A DNA stretch of 41,240 bases, taken from contig JAQYVO010000047.1 of NCBI GenBank assembly GCA_030145425.1, positions 1 to 41,240 of the forward strand. Reading direction: 5' to 3'. The position numbers and the translations under genes are program-made. The stretch's first letter is position 1, and each line of letters opens with the position of its first letter. Positions 25,119-33,718 of this stretch are shown here, in pieces. Under the pieces are notes generated by a model, which was given only the letters and a program-made list of their open reading frames with translations, made no database searches and was not told the origin of the DNA. The stretch is from Chromatiales bacterium (GTDB lineage Bacteria > Pseudomonadota > Gammaproteobacteria > Chromatiales > Chromatiaceae).

Positions 25119-26483
25119 GTGAAAAGGATAGGTTTCAGACCAATTTTTTTCCTGGTCCTGATTGTGCTCGCATTGGGATGGCGGGTAGTTGCCGAAGATC
25201 TGGAAACTTCAGGGCAGGCCATCGTGCTGGAGGTGGAAGGCGCCATAGGGCCTGCCACCAGCGACTACGTGGAACGGGCGCTGCAAAAGGCCAGGGAACG
25301 GCGTGCGGCACTGGTCATACTGCAGATGGACACTCCCGGCGGTCTGGACACGGCCATGCGCGGTATCATCAAGGAGATCACCGCATCCCGCATACCGGTT
25401 GTCGGGTTCGTGGCGCCCACAGGTGCTCGGGCAGCCAGTGCAGGTACCTACATCCTCTACGCCAGCCACGTCGCGGCGATGGCGCCGGGTACAAATCTGG
25501 GGGCGGCCACGCCCGTGCAGATAGGCGGTCTGCCCAGTGGCGGTGATCAGGAAAAGAAACCCGCCGACAGTACAGCTCCATCGGGTGACGCAAAGAACCG
25601 GAAACTGGTAAACGATGCCGCGGCGTATCTCAGAGGCCTGGCACAGTTGCGGGGCCGCAACGTGGAATGGGCCGAAAAGGCGGTGCGTGAGGGTGTCAGT
25701 CTGTCGTCCGAAGAGGCGTTGAGCGAGGGCGTCATCGACCTGATCGCCGAAGATATCCCGGATCTCCTCAAAAAACTGGATGGCCGCCAGGTCAACCTGC
25801 AGGGTAAAACACTGGATCTGGACACGGACGGCATGGTCGTGGAACGCCTGGCCCCGGACTGGCGCAGCCGCCTGCTTGCGGTGATAGGCAATCCCAATGT
25901 GGCCTACGTGCTGATGCTGATAGGCATCTACGGGCTGATCTACGAATTTGCCAATCCGGGAACCTTTGTGTCCGGGACCGTCGGCGCCATCTCGCTGCTG
26001 CTCGCACTCTATGCATTCCAGGTGCTCCCGATCAACTATGCCGGTGTTGCGCTGATTATTCTGGGACTGGCACTCATGATCGGCGAGGCCTTTGCGCCCA
26101 GCTTCGGCGCCCTGGGCATCGGTGGTGTCATCGCCTTCGTCATCGGTTCGGTCATACTCATCGATACCGATTCCCCGGGCTTCAGTATCGCCCTTCCGCT
26201 GATACTCTCCCTTGCCATTGTCAGCGCGGGCATCATCTTTCTGGTGATGAGCATGGCGATACGCTCGAGGAACCGGCCGGTGGTAAGCGGCGCGGAGCAA
26301 ATGGTGGGGTCGACCGGGGAGACCCTGGATGCATTCACCGGACAGGGATCGGTCAGGGTTCACGGCGAAGTCTGGAGTGCCCGGACCGACAACCCCGTCG
26401 AAACGGGACAGAGAATACGGGTGACAGGCATTCAGGGACTGATCCTGGAGGTCACCTCGGATGCTGCTCAGGAGGAAAGATAA
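25119..26483 (+). CDS. Long-form NfeD membrane serine protease
   Basis: This 454-residue membrane protein has a ClpP-like N-terminal protease domain and a C-terminal NfeD OB domain. The start is GTG (25119); AGGAG lies 12 bases before it, and the nearest ATG runs into a stop. An N-terminal signal or anchor spans about 8-25. The protease dyad is likely S107 ([12 protein letters not shown]) and K163 ([11 protein letters not shown]), matching the Ser-Lys dyad of the archaeal 1510-N protease. Four or five helices cover about 285-395, followed by the OB domain with [20 protein letters not shown]. It overlaps the slipin start by one base; the archaeal enzyme cleaves its partner stomatin, so a protease-substrate pair is likely. 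Confidence 0.92.
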   Translation: MKRIGFRPIFFLVLIVLALGWRVVAEDLETSGQAIVLEVEGAIGPATSDYVERALQKARERRAALVILQMDTPGGLDTAMRGIIKEITASRIPVVGFVAPTGARAASAGTYILYASHVAAMAPGTNLGAATPVQIGGLPSGGDQEKKPADSTAPSGDAKNRKLVNDAAAYLRGLAQLRGRNVEWAEKAVREGVSLSSEEALSEGVIDLIAEDIPDLLKKLDGRQVNLQGKTLDLDTDGMVVERLAPDWRSRLLAVIGNPNVAYVLMLIGIYGLIYEFANPGTFVSGTVGAISLLLALYAFQVLPINYAGVALIILGLALMIGEAFAPSFGALGIGGVIAFVIGSVILIDTDSPGFSIALPLILSLAIVSAGIIFLVMSMAIRSRNRPVVSGAEQMVGSTGETLDAFTGQGSVRVHGEVWSARTDNPVETGQRIRVTGIQGLILEVTSDAAQEER

Positions 26484-27232
26484 TGGCTGCATACACAATC
26501 TATATCGTGATCGCGCTGATCATTATTCTGGTGTTCTCGGCGTTCAGGGTTCTAAGGGAGTACCAGCGGGGCGTGATATTCATGCTGGGCCGCTTCTGGA
26601 AGGTCAAGGGCCCCGGGCTGATCATCGTGGTGCCGGTGATCCAGCAGATGGTGAGAGTGGACCTGAGAACCATCGTGATGGATGTGCCCACCCAGGATGT
26701 GATCTCCAGAGACAACGTATCGGTCAAGGTGAATGCCGTAGTCTATTTCAGGGTGATCGATCCGGAAAAGGCCATCATACAGGTGGAAAACTTTCAAATG
26801 GCCATCAGCCAGCTTGCCCAGACCACGCTGAGATCCGTTCTGGGACAGCACGAACTCGACGAGATGCTCGCCGAAAGGGAACGGCTCAACTCAGACATAA
26901 AGGGGATTCTCGACCAGCAGACCGACGCCTGGGGAGTCAAGGTGGCCAATGTGGAGATCAAACACGTGGATCTGGACGACAGCATGATTCGCGCCATCGC
27001 CAAACAGGCGGAGGCCGAACGTTCCAGGCGTGCCAAGGTGATCCATGCCGAAGGCGAGATGCAGGCGGCTGAAAAGCTGACCGCTGCCGCCGCGATCCTG
27101 CAGCAGAATCCCCAGGCCCTTCAGCTGCGGTATCTTCAGACGCTGACGGAGATTGCGCCCGGTGGCTCCAGTACCATCGTCTTTCCCCTGCCCATGGATC
27201 TGATCCTGCCATTGATGGGCAAGAAGGAGTAA
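26483..27232 (+). CDS. Slipin / stomatin-like SPFH-domain membrane protein
   Basis: This band-7 (SPFH) membrane scaffold has 249 residues: one N-terminal hydrophobic helix (5-20), the conserved [14 protein letters not shown] and [20 protein letters not shown], then [15 protein letters not shown], and a helical oligomerisation region [20 protein letters not shown]. The C-terminal hydrophobic [17 protein letters not shown] resembles the stomatin segment cleaved by NfeD-type proteases. It is translated from a start overlapping the NfeD stop, a pairing known in many bacteria and archaea. Confidence 0.94.
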   Translation: MAAYTIYIVIALIIILVFSAFRVLREYQRGVIFMLGRFWKVKGPGLIIVVPVIQQMVRVDLRTIVMDVPTQDVISRDNVSVKVNAVVYFRVIDPEKAIIQVENFQMAISQLAQTTLRSVLGQHELDEMLAERERLNSDIKGILDQQTDAWGVKVANVEIKHVDLDDSMIRAIAKQAEAERSRRAKVIHAEGEMQAAEKLTAAAAILQQNPQALQLRYLQTLTEIAPGGSSTIVFPLPMDLILPLMGKKE

Positions 27233-27319
27233 TCCCCGTTTTGCGGGAATCGGGTTGTACTCCGTTGGATAAAGGAATGTTCGCGATCTTGCTCATTCGT
27301 GTCGGAATCTGAATTGAAC

Positions 27320-27820
27320 ATGAGCGCTGCACACGCTTCCAAACCGGCTAAATCCCCTTACATTACCGCTGAGGGTTACAGGGTGCTGGAAGGAGAGACC
27401 AAGGCGATTTGGAAAAGACGCGCCGAAGTGACGCGGGCGTTGTCAGCGGCGGCAGCCGAAGGCGACCGGTCGGAGAATGCGGAGTACATCTATCGCAAGA
27501 AAGAGCTGAGAGAGATCGACTGGCGCATCCGGTATCTGCAGAAACGCATGCCGGATCTCCGGATCGTCGACAGCGCACCCACCGATCGGGCACGGATATT
27601 CTTTGGCGCCTGGGTCACCCTGTCGGATGAACAGGACGTCGATATGGCTTTTCGTATCGTCGGTCCCGATGAGCTGGACCCAAAGAGGGGACTGGTCAGC
27701 ATGGATGCCCCTTTGGCAAGGGCCATGATGGGGCGGTCTGTGGACGATGAGGTGGTTGTGCAAGCACCGGGAGGCCAAAAGCGCTATTGGATACTGGAGG
27801 TCAGCTACGATTCTCCATAA
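27320..27820 (+). CDS. greB: Transcription elongation factor GreB
   Basis: This factor binds the RNA polymerase secondary channel and stimulates cleavage of backtracked RNA. The ATG at 27320 gives 166 residues; a GTG at 27299 is in frame and possible. The N-terminal coiled coil contains the tip acidic residues in AAAEGDRSENAEYIYRKKEL and REIDWRIRYLQKRM, a sequence typical of GreB rather than GreA. The C-terminal FKBP-like domain includes ARIFFGAWVTLSDE and ISMDAPLAR-type VSMDAPLARAMMGR. It is convergent with the DUF1223 gene, with only 30 bases between the stops. Confidence 0.93.
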   Translation: MSAAHASKPAKSPYITAEGYRVLEGETKAIWKRRAEVTRALSAAAAEGDRSENAEYIYRKKELREIDWRIRYLQKRMPDLRIVDSAPTDRARIFFGAWVTLSDEQDVDMAFRIVGPDELDPKRGLVSMDAPLARAMMGRSVDDEVVVQAPGGQKRYWILEVSYDSP

Positions 27821-27850
27821 AGGGAGGTGCTCTTGTTCCAGCGTGACTCT

Positions 27851-28621
27851 CTATTTTATGACAGGTATCCAGCCCCCCGTTGCCTGCAAAGGCTTCTGAT
27901 CCCCTGTGCGGCTGACCCACGCGGCCAAAGCCAACCGGGTGCCGGGGGCAGCTTCGGGCACCTGCAGGCCGGTGCTCCAGGTTCCGTTCCCGGAACTCAG
28001 GGTTTGATGATTGATGACTGAAAAATCCTGAGGCAGGGTCCTGCCGTGATTTTCCCCGCCACCGATCTTGGCATTGATGCCGGTAGTCAGAATAGCAAGA
28101 TTCAGATTCAGCGATTCTCTCAAACCGCCCGTGGGTTGAAACTTCGCGGTCACCTGGTTGTTCCGGAGATCAATCGTCAATCGTCCCGGGGTGTCGGAGT
28201 CCTGAGGCAGGGATTTTTTTCTGAACCAGCCGCGCCACTCTTTCCCGTTAACCACGAATCCCGGGGTGTAGACCGAAGCTACATGGCCTTCACGGCGATA
28301 GCGGGCCTGTCTGGCAGAGTATGCCGGGTTCGCAAACCTGTCTTTCCAACCCAGGTAATCCCAGTAGTCGACATGGAAGGCAACCGGAATGACTGTTTTC
28401 CATAGCAGCGGGCTCTGCTTCAACTCGCCCAGCCATGCTTCGGCCGGAGGACAACTGCTGCAACCCTGAGAGGTAAACAACTCTATGAGGGTGACCTGGC
28501 GTTCACCGCTGTCGTAGCGGGCGACATCGGCGAAAGCGAGTCCCGCAGTCAGTAGAATCCCTAACGAGCATACAGGCAGTATGCGGGCTGTGAATCTAAT
28601 GGTAGAAAGTATTCCGGTCAT
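27851..28621 (-). CDS. Secreted DUF1223 (thioredoxin-like) protein
   Basis: This 256-residue exported protein has a signal peptide (about 1-31, ending LAFA). The family hallmark is IELFTSQGCSSCPPAEAWLG, with a CxxC pair at C54 and C57, and a following segment VIPVAFHVDYWDYLGWKDRF typical of DUF1223. The fold is thought to be thioredoxin-like, suggesting a periplasmic redox role, but no function is established. It ends 30 bases from the greB stop on the opposite strand. Confidence 0.88.
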   Translation of the reverse strand: MTGILSTIRFTARILPVCSLGILLTAGLAFADVARYDSGERQVTLIELFTSQGCSSCPPAEAWLGELKQSPLLWKTVIPVAFHVDYWDYLGWKDRFANPAYSARQARYRREGHVASVYTPGFVVNGKEWRGWFRKKSLPQDSDTPGRLTIDLRNNQVTAKFQPTGGLRESLNLNLAILTTGINAKIGGGENHGRTLPQDFSVINHQTLSSGNGTWSTGLQVPEAAPGTRLALAAWVSRTGDQKPLQATGGWIPVIK

Positions 28622-28709
28622 TGAAATGCACCCGGTTGATAAGCGTGATCACCAGTGTAGTTCCCCGAACTATTGAATTCATCACGACAAGATCACAAAG
28701 GATTAACGG

Positions 28710-28889
28710 ATGCACTCTCAACACCTGGATACCTTGAATCCGAACTGCGGTTTCTTCAATATGAAGCACTGTGTCAGAATGAGTCAGTTTTTTTTACAAC
28801 AGAGTGGGAACCTTGGTCCTGATAAGGTATTGCGCAACGTAACACTCAGAAAAACAATGAAAAAAAATAATTGGCATAAGTTTCGCTAG
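28710..28889 (+). CDS. Possible small protein of 59 residues
   Basis: An ATG at 28710 preceded by AAAGGA at a 7-base spacing opens a frame of 59 codons ending in TAG at 28889. The product has two cysteines, is basic at its C-terminus (TLRKTMKKNNWHKFR) and shows no recognisable domain or membrane segment. It ends 31 bases before the preferred start of the DUF5658 gene, so it could be the first cistron of a two-gene unit. The ribosome-binding site is the main evidence. Confidence 0.4.
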   Translation: MHSQHLDTLNPNCGFFNMKHCVRMSQFFLQQSGNLGPDKVLRNVTLRKTMKKNNWHKFR

Positions 28890-28920
28890 GTTTTTGATGT
28901 TAACAAGGAGAGCCTTCAGC

Positions 28921-29385
28921 GTGCAGCTAGATCGAAGAGACAGGCGGGAGCGGCGTCAGGCCAGGAGACTGTTCAATTTTCACGGTCTGAATGGGAGGCG
29001 GCGAAACCACCGGCGCGATGGTAATACCGCCGTGGTCGAACAGACCGATTTCTACAGGGCTGACCTGCTCTTTGTTGTCATATGCGTACTGATTTTCAGC
29101 GCGGCGGATGCCCACAATACCCTGTTGCTGCTGAATGCCGGCGCGTCGGAACTCAATCCCCTGATGGATTACCTGATCCAGCGGGACATCGGTCTCTTTG
29201 TCTACACCAAGTTGCTGATTACCGGGCTGGGTTTGACCGCACTCGTTGGTTGCGAATACTTCGTTCTCTGGCGATTTTATAAGGCGAGTTATTTCCTGTA
29301 CCTGATTCTGGCGGTTTATCTGATACTGATCCTGTATCAATCTGCGCTCATGCCCGAAGGACTGCCGGGACTGGTTTTGTTCTAA
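28921..29385 (+). CDS. DUF5658 integral membrane protein
   Basis: This small membrane protein has 154 residues from a GTG at 28921, which has AAGGAG 10 bases upstream; an ATG at 28897 would add eight residues and lies upstream of that site. The first 30 residues are very arginine-rich (LDRRDRRERRQARRLFNFHG), followed by three helices: about 48-65, 88-110 and 115-138. ADAHNTLLLLNAGASELNPL with a following tyrosine-rich helix matches the DUF5658 pattern. The function is unknown. Confidence 0.75.
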   Translation: MQLDRRDRRERRQARRLFNFHGLNGRRRNHRRDGNTAVVEQTDFYRADLLFVVICVLIFSAADAHNTLLLLNAGASELNPLMDYLIQRDIGLFVYTKLLITGLGLTALVGCEYFVLWRFYKASYFLYLILAVYLILILYQSALMPEGLPGLVLF

Positions 29386-29755
29386 AGATCGGTTGGATTG
29401 TTAGCCTCCGAACCATCATCTAAGCAATAATTTAGCTTAATAATCTGCATTATCGATAAATAATTTCTTTTGAGATTGCATCAAAGGTTTAATTAGCAAG
29501 CATATTTTACTGAAAAGTAGATATTATTGTTCTCAGACAGCGCGCCTTGTTCTGTTTTTCCAGGCCAGGTACACGCATCTCTTACAACGGGTTGCGAAGT
29601 GGGGTCGGGGCGTTTCCTCAAAAAGGAGGCGAGGGTTAGGTGCAAATGCTGAAGAATCTGGCAGATAGAGTTGTGCCGCTGTTGTCCTGCCGAGATTGCC
29701 GGCTGCCATAACAGGCAGTCGGCAATCTTCCATTACCATCCGCTGACCCGACGGG
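29386..29755. other. Convergent intergenic region, no convincing gene
   Basis: The first 140 bases are very A/T-rich and carry no clear signal. The rest is more G/C-rich and contains a strong hairpin at 29693-29728, annotated separately. A minus-strand frame at 29533-29739 has no supporting start signal and overlaps that hairpin, so it is not called. Confidence 0.5.
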
Positions 29756-29761
29756 TCAGCG
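29693..29761 (-). terminator. Two hairpins at the 3' end of the anchored periplasmic protein gene
   Basis: CGCTGACCC/GGGTCAGCG (29741-29761) is a perfect 9-bp stem spanning the stop codon. AGATTGCCGGCTGCC/GGCAGTCGGCAATCT (29693-29728) is a 15-bp stem with one wobble pair. Neither is followed by a long U tract, so they may terminate weakly or protect the mRNA end. Confidence 0.5.
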
Positions 29762-31129
29762 CTTGGCCGTTGACAGGGGTACCCGCTGCAGCACTTCGGC
29801 TTTGTTGATCCTCGCCATTGGGAGGTGTGCGGTCAGGGAGCCGTGGTGAACGTTTTGTTTTACGCTGACTATCTCTCCCTTTGATGAAATCAGGTATCCC
29901 TGCTTTGGGCTTATAGAGGTACTGGTATACAACCGTACTTTCTTTCCGATGTACCTGTGAAGATCAGCGACTTCGGTTTCCATGTATCGCAGTTCGCTCT
30001 TTCCGGCTTTGCCGGATTTTTTTGCGGTATTTTTCTTTTCGGAGTCTGTTTTGCTCGTCGCCGCAGACTGTTTCTCATCCTCCAGGATAAACTGTAGTTC
30101 GGAAATCATGGAGAGTCTCTGCCCGTCGGACGGGAGTTCCATACTCAGGTCGTTCACGGGCTTGCCATCAAGGGTCAACTCGACACCCAGCATCTCAATG
30201 ACCTCCTCGGGCTTCGATGTCGCGAATAGCATTGGATTCAGGTCGATATCCGGATTTGCCGTCATGGCAATCTGTCCGCCCTTGGAGACAAGGGATTTCA
30301 GCATCTTTCTGATGCCCGGTCCCGGGACAAAACCGAGATCTCTTACATAGCTGTTGTTCGACTGAACGAACAATTCTTCTATGAAAAGCTTGGGATCTTT
30401 CCCAGCCAGTTTCGCACAATGCACTATCGACCACTTCATGTAGCTCGGTTCCACCTCATAGTTCAGTTCGAAGTTATTAAGCGAGGGCATCTGCTCCATG
30501 ACCATGGAACCGGGTTGGGGCATATTTCCCAGTTCCAGTTCTATGGAGAAGGACTCGATGCTGTCCAACTGGTAGTCAAAGAACACCTTGACCTCGCCGG
30601 ACTTCGGATCATTTCGATAACCGAATATGGCATCGGCAATCAGGGTGTCGATACCGATCTTGTCCACTCCCTTGTACTGAAAAATGCCGCCCAGGGTGCA
30701 AGGTTTCACATCCTGGCTGGAACTGCTGCCACCGTCACCCATTCCGGTAAAATCAAAATTCGCCCCAAAACCCTGATCCACGGGGACAGAGGCACGGCGT
30801 ATATTGATAACCATATCAGCCGGTGGACCCGACTTCTTGAAATCGCCCGCGAGTTTCAGCAGAAACTCGGGGCCGGAACCCTTGACCTCCATGGACGCTA
30901 TCTGCATGGTCTCCCCACCGGCAAGGGATATCAGGTCCAGGTCGGTGACCATCAGGGACCCCCTCAGATCAGAGCTGATGTCCCCATAACTGATCTCCAC
31001 GAAAGGTGACGCCATCTGGACCATTTTGTCCAGTTCATCCTTAACTTTAATATAGATATAGGTTTTGGCCCCGCCATAACCAGCCACGGCCACAACGACT
31101 ATTCCCACCAGGAGATGTTTCAGTTTCAC
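29756..31129 (-). CDS. Anchored periplasmic protein, function unknown
   Basis: This 457-residue protein has one N-terminal membrane segment (about 5-24) after MKLKH, likely an uncleaved anchor, with the rest in the periplasm. The body is beta-rich with repeating patterns such as SDLRGSLMVTDLDLISLAGG and VELTLDGKPVNDLSMELPSD, resembling in style the AsmA/YdgA group of lipid-related proteins, but no specific motif proves it. A lysine- and serine-rich linker lies near 360-385. A C-terminal segment of about 70 residues (YIGKKVRLYTSTSISPKQGY) has the look of a small SH3-like beta domain. No family could be named with confidence. Confidence 0.72.
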   Translation of the reverse strand: MKLKHLLVGIVVVAVAGYGGAKTYIYIKVKDELDKMVQMASPFVEISYGDISSDLRGSLMVTDLDLISLAGGETMQIASMEVKGSGPEFLLKLAGDFKKSGPPADMVINIRRASVPVDQGFGANFDFTGMGDGGSSSSQDVKPCTLGGIFQYKGVDKIGIDTLIADAIFGYRNDPKSGEVKVFFDYQLDSIESFSIELELGNMPQPGSMVMEQMPSLNNFELNYEVEPSYMKWSIVHCAKLAGKDPKLFIEELFVQSNNSYVRDLGFVPGPGIRKMLKSLVSKGGQIAMTANPDIDLNPMLFATSKPEEVIEMLGVELTLDGKPVNDLSMELPSDGQRLSMISELQFILEDEKQSAATSKTDSEKKNTAKKSGKAGKSELRYMETEVADLHRYIGKKVRLYTSTSISPKQGYLISSKGEIVSVKQNVHHGSLTAHLPMARINKAEVLQRVPLSTAKR

Positions 31130-31175
31130 GACTGTTTCTCCATCGATTTGGTTTCCATGTCAGCCCATACAGGAG

Positions 31176-31219
31176 TATATAAGATGAGATCATACTGAGG
31201 GTATGATCTCGTCTTATAT
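31176..31219. promoter_or_regulatory. Long near-perfect inverted repeat upstream of the anchored protein gene
   Basis: AAGATGAGATCATAC and GTATGATCTCGTCTT, with flanking TATAT/ATAT, pair over about 19 bp around a 5-base loop (TGAGG). It lies 47-90 bp before the start codon of the minus-strand gene. There is no U tract on either side, so an operator or 5'-UTR structure is more likely than a terminator. Confidence 0.45.
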
Positions 31220-31383
31220 TCGACTGTAGCGAAATTTTCTGAAGTATTGGGACATTCAGGCAGTGAGTCTCCAGCGATCCTTATGTAAATCAGGATGTTG
31301 CCGCGGCCTTATTCGGCATGCTATCTGGGTTGCCAGATCAGGGCCGTGAAGCCCGGGTTCGAATTTTCACGGCAGGATCACAA

Positions 31384-32358
31384 TCAGGGCAGCAACACCG
31401 TGGAACCTGAAGTCCTGCGATCCTCCAGATCCCGATGAGCACGGGCCGTTTCGGCCAGAGGATAGGTTTGACCGATATTGATGTTGACCATGCCCCTGAG
31501 TACCACGTCGAAAAGGTCATGAGAACTTTCGTTCAGGAGTTGTCTGTTGCGTATGTAGGTTGCCAGCGTGGGCCTTTGCAGATATAGAGAGCCCTTGGCG
31601 GCAAGCATGCCCGCATTGAAACCGCTAATGGGGCCCGTTGCATTGCCGTAGCTGACCAGTATGCCGGTTGGACGCAGGGAATCCAGAGAGGCTTCCAGCG
31701 TTGCCTGGCCAATGGAATCGTAGGACGCGCAGACACCCTCTCCGACGGTGATATCCCTGACCCGTGCCGCTATGTCTTCTTCTTTATAAAGTATGGTGTG
31801 GTCGCAGCCGTTTGCCTGGGCCAGCAGCGCCTTTTCTTCCGATCCAACACAACCGATGATTCTTGCACCCAGCGATTTGGCCCACTGGCAGAGTATCAGT
31901 CCCACTCCGCCCGCAGCAGCCATGACCAGGATCGAGTCGCCTGGGCGTACCGCATATGAGTTTTTCAAAAGATAGCGGGCGGTCATACCCTGCAGCATCA
32001 TCGCTGCTGCGGTCTGGTCGCTGATGCCGTCCGGAACCTTGACCGATCGATCTGCGTCGATAACGCGTTCCTCACAATAGGAACCGGGAACCATCGCGTA
32101 AGCAATACGGTCGCCCGTTGTGAATTCCGTTACACCGGGGCCAACGGCGGTGATCACACCCGAACCTTCCATGCCCAGGGTTTGCGGCAGGTCACCCACG
32201 GGATAAAGCCCTGTTCGCTGATAAACGTCTATATAGTTGAGACCGACCGCGTTTTGCCTGATCAGTACCTGGCCCTCGTCGGGTTTGCCAGGATCTACAT
32301 CTTCCCAGACGAGAACCTCTGGGCCGCCGGTTTGATGAATGCGTATGGCTTTACTCAT
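31384..32358 (-). CDS. qor: NADPH:quinone oxidoreductase (zinc-independent MDR family)
   Basis: This cytosolic enzyme reduces quinones or activated double bonds with NADPH. From the ATG at 32358 it has 324 residues, the normal Qor length. Visible motifs are GLNYIDVYQRTGLYP, GMEGSGVITAVGPGV, the nucleotide-binding AAAGGVGLILCQWAKSLGA and the family's YDSIGQATLEASLDSL; zinc-ligand cysteines of alcohol dehydrogenases are absent. It begins eight bases inside the end of sprT, so the two are co-transcribed. A hairpin GCCGTGAA/TTCACGGC lies just downstream (about 31343-31373). Confidence 0.93.
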   Translation of the reverse strand: MSKAIRIHQTGGPEVLVWEDVDPGKPDEGQVLIRQNAVGLNYIDVYQRTGLYPVGDLPQTLGMEGSGVITAVGPGVTEFTTGDRIAYAMVPGSYCEERVIDADRSVKVPDGISDQTAAAMMLQGMTARYLLKNSYAVRPGDSILVMAAAGGVGLILCQWAKSLGARIIGCVGSEEKALLAQANGCDHTILYKEEDIAARVRDITVGEGVCASYDSIGQATLEASLDSLRPTGILVSYGNATGPISGFNAGMLAAKGSLYLQRPTLATYIRNRQLLNESSHDLFDVVLRGMVNINIGQTYPLAETARAHRDLEDRRTSGSTVLLP

Positions 32359-32956
32359 GCAATTGATCCTCTTCTGTGTCAGGCGCTTTGGATGGGTTCG
32401 ACTCCTGTAATCCGGAACCTCTGGCCGACTGTATCCGTTTTTCGGTGACTTGTGGAGGGCAGGGTGTAAGGATTGCTCTGCAAGTTCGGCACTGATAAAT
32501 CTGTCCGGCAAGAACACGGTTGTGTCTGATGCTCGTTAACTGGTGCTCCCGGCAGTCGCAGCGGTAGCTGAAACGATGCATCCGCCTGGAGATGGATCGA
32601 CTGATGTCGAATTCGTGGCAACGCACCGCTTCCGAACCGAAGAATGCCATTACCGCCCGCCATTCCTCGCCGTGCGGTCTGATACCGGCACCGAAGACGG
32701 TTCGGGCGACTATGTGCGCGACCTCATGGGGCACGGTACGGGCAGTGAATGTTTCATGGTTTTCGGAAAAGAGCTGCATGTTATAACGCACCACCGGCCT
32801 TTTCCCGTCCTGGAATCGTACCATGCCGGCAGACATTCCCCGGAGATCGAACCGAATCTCGATCGTCGGCATTGCGTGACGGAAATGGTGCTCTGCCCGC
32901 TTTAGCAGTGCCAGTGTCCTGTCGGTCACTGGAAGGGAATCGTTTCTGGCGTTCAT
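32351..32956 (-). CDS. SprT-family zinc metalloprotease-like protein
   Basis: This 201-residue protein has the gluzincin-type core HEVAH (H77, E78, H81) with a third ligand likely at H95 in RPHGEEW, and a C-terminal zinc ribbon with C133, C135, C156 and C159 (YRCDCREH, YQCRTCRA). Eukaryotic relatives (Spartan) degrade DNA-protein crosslinks; the bacterial role is not established. Its start overlaps the stop of a 41-codon gene by four bases (ATGA), and its 3' end overlaps qor. Confidence 0.9.
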   Translation of the reverse strand: MNARNDSLPVTDRTLALLKRAEHHFRHAMPTIEIRFDLRGMSAGMVRFQDGKRPVVRYNMQLFSENHETFTARTVPHEVAHIVARTVFGAGIRPHGEEWRAVMAFFGSEAVRCHEFDISRSISRRMHRFSYRCDCREHQLTSIRHNRVLAGQIYQCRTCRAILTPCPPQVTEKRIQSARGSGLQESNPSKAPDTEEDQLHE

Positions 32957-33078
32957 GGCACGGGCAGGCGACTGGGTATGGTGAAACGGGTGAAAAACGC
33001 GTAGCCTTGTTTTTCAAGAAAGCTGTCGAGTTCGCGGATACCGGATGTTGCGATGCGGGATGAATCCCAGCTGCCCAT
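32953..33078 (-). CDS. Small protein of 41 residues translationally coupled to the SprT gene
   Basis: An ATG at 33078 with AGGAG five bases upstream opens a 41-codon frame that ends in TGA overlapping the SprT start (ATGA). The product begins MGSWDSSRIATSGIRELDSF and ends in FTIPSRLPVP; it is soluble-looking, with one probable amphipathic helix in the middle. A strong ribosome-binding site plus exact coupling is good evidence that it is translated. I do not recognise a family. It may be a regulator of SprT or a coupling leader. Confidence 0.65.
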   Translation of the reverse strand: MGSWDSSRIATSGIRELDSFLEKQGYAFFTRFTIPSRLPVP

Positions 33079-33265
33079 AACAGCTCCTATTCGTTGTTGA
33101 CGATTTGTACGGGAGAATACGCAGTCTCGGAGGCTCCCTGGGGCTTTAATTTTAGTGTTCAAGCTTATTGGCACCTGGTATCTGCGGTGTTGATTTAATT
33201 TGATTTTCGATTCCCGGCGGTGAACCGCGGCAAACAGCGGGGCAGTCGGTGGCTGAGGTTTCAAG

Positions 33266-33592
33266 ATGATAAACGATATGAAGGCTGAGTTGGAACGCAT
33301 TCTCTTTCATGCCCGACGCATCCTGGAAATGCAACATATCGTTAATGAGGAATCAAGGTCAGCTGTTCAGATCGAACAGTCTGTATTGAAACTGTTGGGC
33401 CAGGGAGACAGAAAAATCTGCCCGGAATGCGGCTATCTGTTTCAGGGTAATGGCTGGGATGGTATCGACGCGCATTGGCGCGCGAGGCACGAATCTGTGA
33501 TGCCATATTCCGAGGCCTGGCCCCTTATCAAGGCGGGGCTCTACCCGCGTCCCACCCGTGAAAGGCCTCAGGATCTTTTTCAGGAGATCTGA
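33266..33592 (+). CDS. Small protein with a C2H2-like zinc finger, function unknown
   Basis: This 108-residue protein has an N-terminal helical part (about 1-45) and a probable zinc site formed by C52 and C55 (ICPECGYLF) and H70 and H75 (HWRARHE), a C-x2-C-x14-H-x4-H spacing. GAGG lies 9 bases before the ATG. It diverges from the sprT operon and ends next to a REPIN-type palindrome. Nucleic-acid binding is plausible from the zinc finger; no family name can be given. Confidence 0.75.
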   Translation: MINDMKAELERILFHARRILEMQHIVNEESRSAVQIEQSVLKLLGQGDRKICPECGYLFQGNGWDGIDAHWRARHESVMPYSEAWPLIKAGLYPRPTRERPQDLFQEI

Positions 33593-33600
33593 GTAGGGCT

Positions 33601-33661
33601 TGTAGGAGCGGGCTTGCCCGCGAAATGCCTGTGATTTGTTCGCGGGCAAGCCCGCTCCTAC
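33601..33661. repeat. REPIN of the Pseudomonas-type GTAGGAGCGGGC family, possible bidirectional terminator
   Basis: The left arm GTAGGAGCGGGCTTGCCCGC starts at 33602, and its inverted partner GCGGGCAAGCCCGCTCCTAC ends at 33661, giving a long stem with a short loop. Each half is itself a small palindrome (GCGGGCTTGCCCGC). It lies between two convergent genes. Confidence 0.85.
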
Positions 33662-33718
33662 GGTTGGTTTTGGCTTTGTCGGGTTAGCGTTACCTAAATC
33701 GCGCCCCACATTACGGCA

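Noticed and set aside
29533-29739. Minus-strand frame of 68 codons in the 29.4-29.75 kb gap
   Set aside because: It overlaps a strong hairpin and lacks a ribosome-binding site. It contains several cysteines and arginines and could be part of a dispersed repeat, but nothing supports translation.
31321-31383. Hairpin after qor as a classical terminator
   Set aside because: GCCGTGAA/TTCACGGC is a real stem but has a 15-base loop and no U tract, so terminator function is unproven.
32359-32517. N-terminal extension of the quinone oxidoreductase
   Set aside because: It lies entirely within the sprT coding region, and Qor proteins normally start at the MSKAIRIHQTGG-type sequence.
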